DNA of 28,121 bases from Barthelona sp. PAP020 (taxonomy: Eukaryota; Metamonada: BaSk clade), in NCBI GenBank assembly GCA_040182905.1, contig JARQWU010000018.1, forward strand, positions 1 to 28,121, given 5' to 3'. A program made the translations under genes and the position numbers. A model generated the notes under the pieces. That model searched no databases. It saw only the letters and a program-made list of their open reading frames with translations, and was not told where the DNA came from. This document shows positions 26,153 to 28,121 of this stretch, piece by piece; positions within the stretch are counted from its first letter, which is position 1; each line of letters begins with the position of its first letter.

Positions 26153-26414
26153 GAGAAGCGAGGAGGTTTTTTCTTGCAGAAAACCAATTTTTCAACTCCT
26201 AAAGGAATTAACCTTTGGTTGATTCCGATTAGTGATCAAGACTTATTTATGGGAAAATTCAAAATCTTCACTTCTTTATTCTGAAGCCACGCAGCCATAC
26301 TCTTGCAGTACCCTAAGGAAGTGGTGCTGAGACATCGGTGCTCCCAGTTGTTCGCTGAATAAGAAGCTAGGCAGTCAAATTTCTGGCTAACTGCCCTTCT
26401 CTTTTTTTTTTTTT
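26153..26414 (+). ncRNA. Candidate structured noncoding RNA, about 250 nt, probable Pol III gene
   Basis: This non-coding interval is more GC-rich than other spacers and folds readily. GAGAAG at 26153-26158 can pair with CTTCTC at 26396-26401, closing the whole element. Inside, AGGAG (26161-26165) pairs with CTCCT (26196-26200) around GGTTTT/AAAACC. 26204-26226 forms a ten-pair stem, GGAATTAACC-TTT-GGTTGATTCC, with one wobble. GCCAC (26286-26290) can pair with GTGGT (26321-26325), and GGCAGT (26370-26375) pairs with ACTGCC (26390-26395). A run of 13 T follows directly, as in Pol III terminators. AAGGAAGTGGTGCTGAGAC loosely recalls a conserved stretch of eukaryotic RNase P RNA, but I cannot assign RNase P, MRP, SRP or a snRNA. 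No ACAGAGA (U6) or U1 5' motif is present. Confidence 0.5.
26402..26414 (+). terminator. T13 tract, probable Pol III terminator
   Basis: Thirteen consecutive T follow the closing stem of the RNA-like element. T tracts are common in this genome, so the position right after a paired 3' end is the supporting evidence. Confidence 0.45.
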
Positions 26415-26553
26415 AATTTTGAGAGCCGTGGAGGTTCCCTTACATCCAGTCGTTTCTTTCATGGGTTGATTCTTTTCTCCCAAACCATAGAGTTGTAAAT
26501 TTCCTGTTTTATTATTACAAGAAAAAAGAACTGTTTTTACAAATGCTTGATTA

Positions 26554-27720
26554 CTAAACGCAAGCCTTTAAAATATCCAAAATTTCGGCTTCTGAGAAAT
26601 GACGAAGACCACGTTTAAAAGTGTGGTTTGCGACTTTAGCTAAATATTCTTCAGTGGGTGTTTCACCAATCAATTCAGTAATGGTAATAGGATGTCCCCA
26701 ATCAACGACTTGTTTCTTCCAAATTTCCACAGCTTCTTCAATAGAATCAGCATGGAAAGCAGTATGAGCAAGTCTATTTAACAATTCAGCAAATTCATCG
26801 CTCTTTTCTTTCAATCTTAAAAAGATTTCTCCAGTCAAAACACCTAAACAAGCACCATGGCTCAATCTGCTCTTATCCCAACAAGCAGCAAGCATGTGAG
26901 CAATCATATGAGTAGCCCAATCTCCATTGTCAGTACCAACAGCAAAAATATTGTTCAAAGCAAGATTGGCAGCAAAACTCAAATCACCTCTAGCAAGAAC
27001 AGTATCTTCAACTTGAATTCTATTAGTGGCATCAGCAACAGCTTGAATAACACCTTCAATGGCATATGCAGGAGTTCTGCAACCACTTCTAACAATACCA
27101 AGATATTGTTCAAAGAGATGGGAGCAAGCATCAATGGCACCATTAACTGTCTGATACCAAGGAAGACTCATTTGGTGCTTAGGATCAATACAAGAAGCTT
27201 TAGGAAGCAATAAAGGATGTAAGTATCCATACTTTTGATTTTCGTCAGAACTAGAGACAACTGATCCAAAATTGGACTCAGATCCAGTAGCGGAGAGTGT
27301 TAATACACAGTAAATAGGAATGGCATTTGTAATAGGTGTCATTGTTGAATAATAATGCCAAACATCTTCAGGATTAGCACAACCAACACTGATTCCCTTT
27401 GCAGAATCAATGACTGAACCACCACCAACAGCTAAAATAACATCACAATTTTCTCTCTTGAAAATACTAATGCCTTCCCTGACAATTGCAAGCTCGGGAT
27501 TGGGCTTTTGTCCACCAGCTTCAACAAAATCAATGTTGTGTTCTTTGAGAAGAGCAACTACTTCATCATAAACACCATTTCTTTTGATAGAACCACCACC
27601 AAAGTGTAATAAAGCCTTTTTAAAACCATCAGCTGCCATCTTACCGATCAAATCTGCAGTCTTACCTTCACCAATGAAAAGTGTTGAAGGAAGTGAAAAA
27701 ATACTGTTGTAACCACTCAT
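26554..27720 (-). CDS. Iron-containing alcohol dehydrogenase (butanol dehydrogenase type)
   Basis: The 388-residue, full-length group III alcohol dehydrogenase starts at the ATG at 27718-27720. LLHFGGGSIKRNGVYD (38-52) and KPNPELAIVREGI are typical of bacterial NAD(P)H-dependent butanol dehydrogenases of the BdhA/YqhD type. AVGGGSVIDSAKGI (97-110) is the dinucleotide-binding motif. The metal ligands are intact: Asp197 and His201 in DACSH, His271 in the WATHMIAH stretch and His288 in LSHGACLG. The enzyme would reduce aldehydes to alcohols, reoxidising NAD(P)H in fermentation. Codon use is more regular than in neighbours, as in highly expressed genes. The gene is intronless and probably of bacterial ancestry, as for many such enzymes in anaerobic protists (inference). 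About 140 bases separate its stop from the RNA-like element. Confidence 0.93.
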   Translation of the reverse strand: MSGYNSIFSLPSTLFIGEGKTADLIGKMAADGFKKALLHFGGGSIKRNGVYDEVVALLKEHNIDFVEAGGQKPNPELAIVREGISIFKRENCDVILAVGGGSVIDSAKGISVGCANPEDVWHYYSTMTPITNAIPIYCVLTLSATGSESNFGSVVSSSDENQKYGYLHPLLLPKASCIDPKHQMSLPWYQTVNGAIDACSHLFEQYLGIVRSGCRTPAYAIEGVIQAVADATNRIQVEDTVLARGDLSFAANLALNNIFAVGTDNGDWATHMIAHMLAACWDKSRLSHGACLGVLTGEIFLRLKEKSDEFAELLNRLAHTAFHADSIEEAVEIWKKQVVDWGHPITITELIGETPTEEYLAKVANHTFKRGLRHFSEAEILDILKACV

Positions 27721-28121
27721 TTAGAGAATTCAATTATCGTAAAAAAATAATTATATGGTAAGAAGAAAAGAACTCCATACTTGAAGAAATTCTTTGGCAA
27801 GAATTTTCTTATTGTCATTCCATGATTACTATCAAAAGAACTCATGTAGTAATTCAAAATGATATTTTGCTGTTTTATTAATGATTAAAGGACCCAAATT
27901 CACGCAACAAATGATGTAAAAATAAAGAATATCAACTTTTCAAAAGAAGATTTTTGTGGATACAAAAAGGAAGTAAATACAATTCCAACTGAACAAATAT
28001 TAAAGCTTAGTTTGTATTAATTTTATTGTGAAGCGCAGCGGGCATTTCACAAGGAGGGAAAAAGAAAAGCGTGAAGAAATGCGCCAGAATTTGAATCAAG
28101 CAAAATTTCTCGTATTTCAGA
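27721..28121. other. Right-edge region, no supported gene
   Basis: This contains the likely promoter of the alcohol dehydrogenase gene. The last 100 bases are less AT-rich. TTGTGAA (28026-28032) pairs with TTCACAA (28046-28052), and GCATTTC (28042-28048) alternatively pairs with GAAATGC (28076-28082). Two minus-strand frames enter from the edge and stop within 24 and 37 codons; either could be the end of a neighbouring gene, but neither is recognisable. Confidence 0.4.

Noticed and set aside
26153-26414. U6, U1, U4 or tRNA identity for the RNA-like element
   Set aside because: The ACAGAGA, ACTTACCTG and tRNA T-loop motifs are not found, and the size and folding do not match.
1-28121. Operons, CRISPR arrays, insertion sequences or prokaryotic ribosome binding sites
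   Set aside because: Gene content is eukaryotic, genes alternate strands, and I saw no regularly spaced repeats, transposase or Shine-Dalgarno pattern.

Overview
The window is AT-rich eukaryotic nuclear DNA, almost certainly from a protist. Genes are compact and lie on both strands. Poly-A and poly-T tracts separate them, and TAA, TAG and TGA all serve as stops. The conserved genes are eukaryotic: RbBP5/Swd1, eIF2B gamma, V-ATPase c, Nop14, Acf1/Itc1, a CHRAC15-like histone-fold protein and VID27. The only intron I can demonstrate is 34 bases long, GTATGT...TCTAATTTTTAG, in the V-ATPase c gene. Its branch-point-like CTAAT sits almost on the acceptor, an arrangement known from Trichomonas and Giardia. 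Two enzymes look bacterial in type: a butanol-dehydrogenase-like iron alcohol dehydrogenase and a PLP-dependent enzyme. Together these suggest an anaerobic protist, perhaps a parabasalid or another metamonad such as an anaeramoebid, but the sequence does not settle the lineage.

Layout from left to right. A cut-off PHD-finger protein (1-346, minus) is followed by RbBP5/Swd1 of the COMPASS/MLL complex (1071-2372, plus), an unrecognised 1218-residue coiled-coil protein (2595-6251, minus) and a secreted integrin-beta I-like protein with a Pro/His/Tyr tail (6529-7959, plus). Next come eIF2B gamma (8084-9610, minus), an unrecognised helical protein (9685-11154, plus), a CHRAC15/Dls1-like histone-fold protein (11211-11591, minus), V-ATPase c with its intron (11667-12204, plus) and a type II membrane GT-A glycosyltransferase (12304-13557, plus). 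A hairpin-dense intergenic region separates it from Nop14 (14303-15982, minus). An assembly gap of ten N (16299-16308) cuts a PLP enzyme gene whose first 94 codons survive. Then follow Acf1/Itc1 (16999-20544, minus), an orphan 185-residue protein (20860-21417, minus), a second type II glycosyltransferase-like protein (21980-23044, minus), VID27 (23749-25335, plus), a strong candidate structured RNA gene (26153-26414, plus) and the alcohol dehydrogenase (26554-27720, minus).

These genes do not form one pathway and there is no operon. One theme recurs: chromatin. Acf1/Itc1 and a CHRAC15/Dls1-like protein are partners in CHRAC/ISW2 remodelers elsewhere, and here they lie about 5.4 kb apart. RbBP5 and a PHD-finger protein lie at the left end. 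Two glycosyltransferase-like membrane proteins and the secreted integrin-like protein point to a glycosylated, adhesive secretory pathway. The least explained signals are the RNA-like element at 26153-26414, the hairpin series at 13801-14048 and the integrin-like protein.
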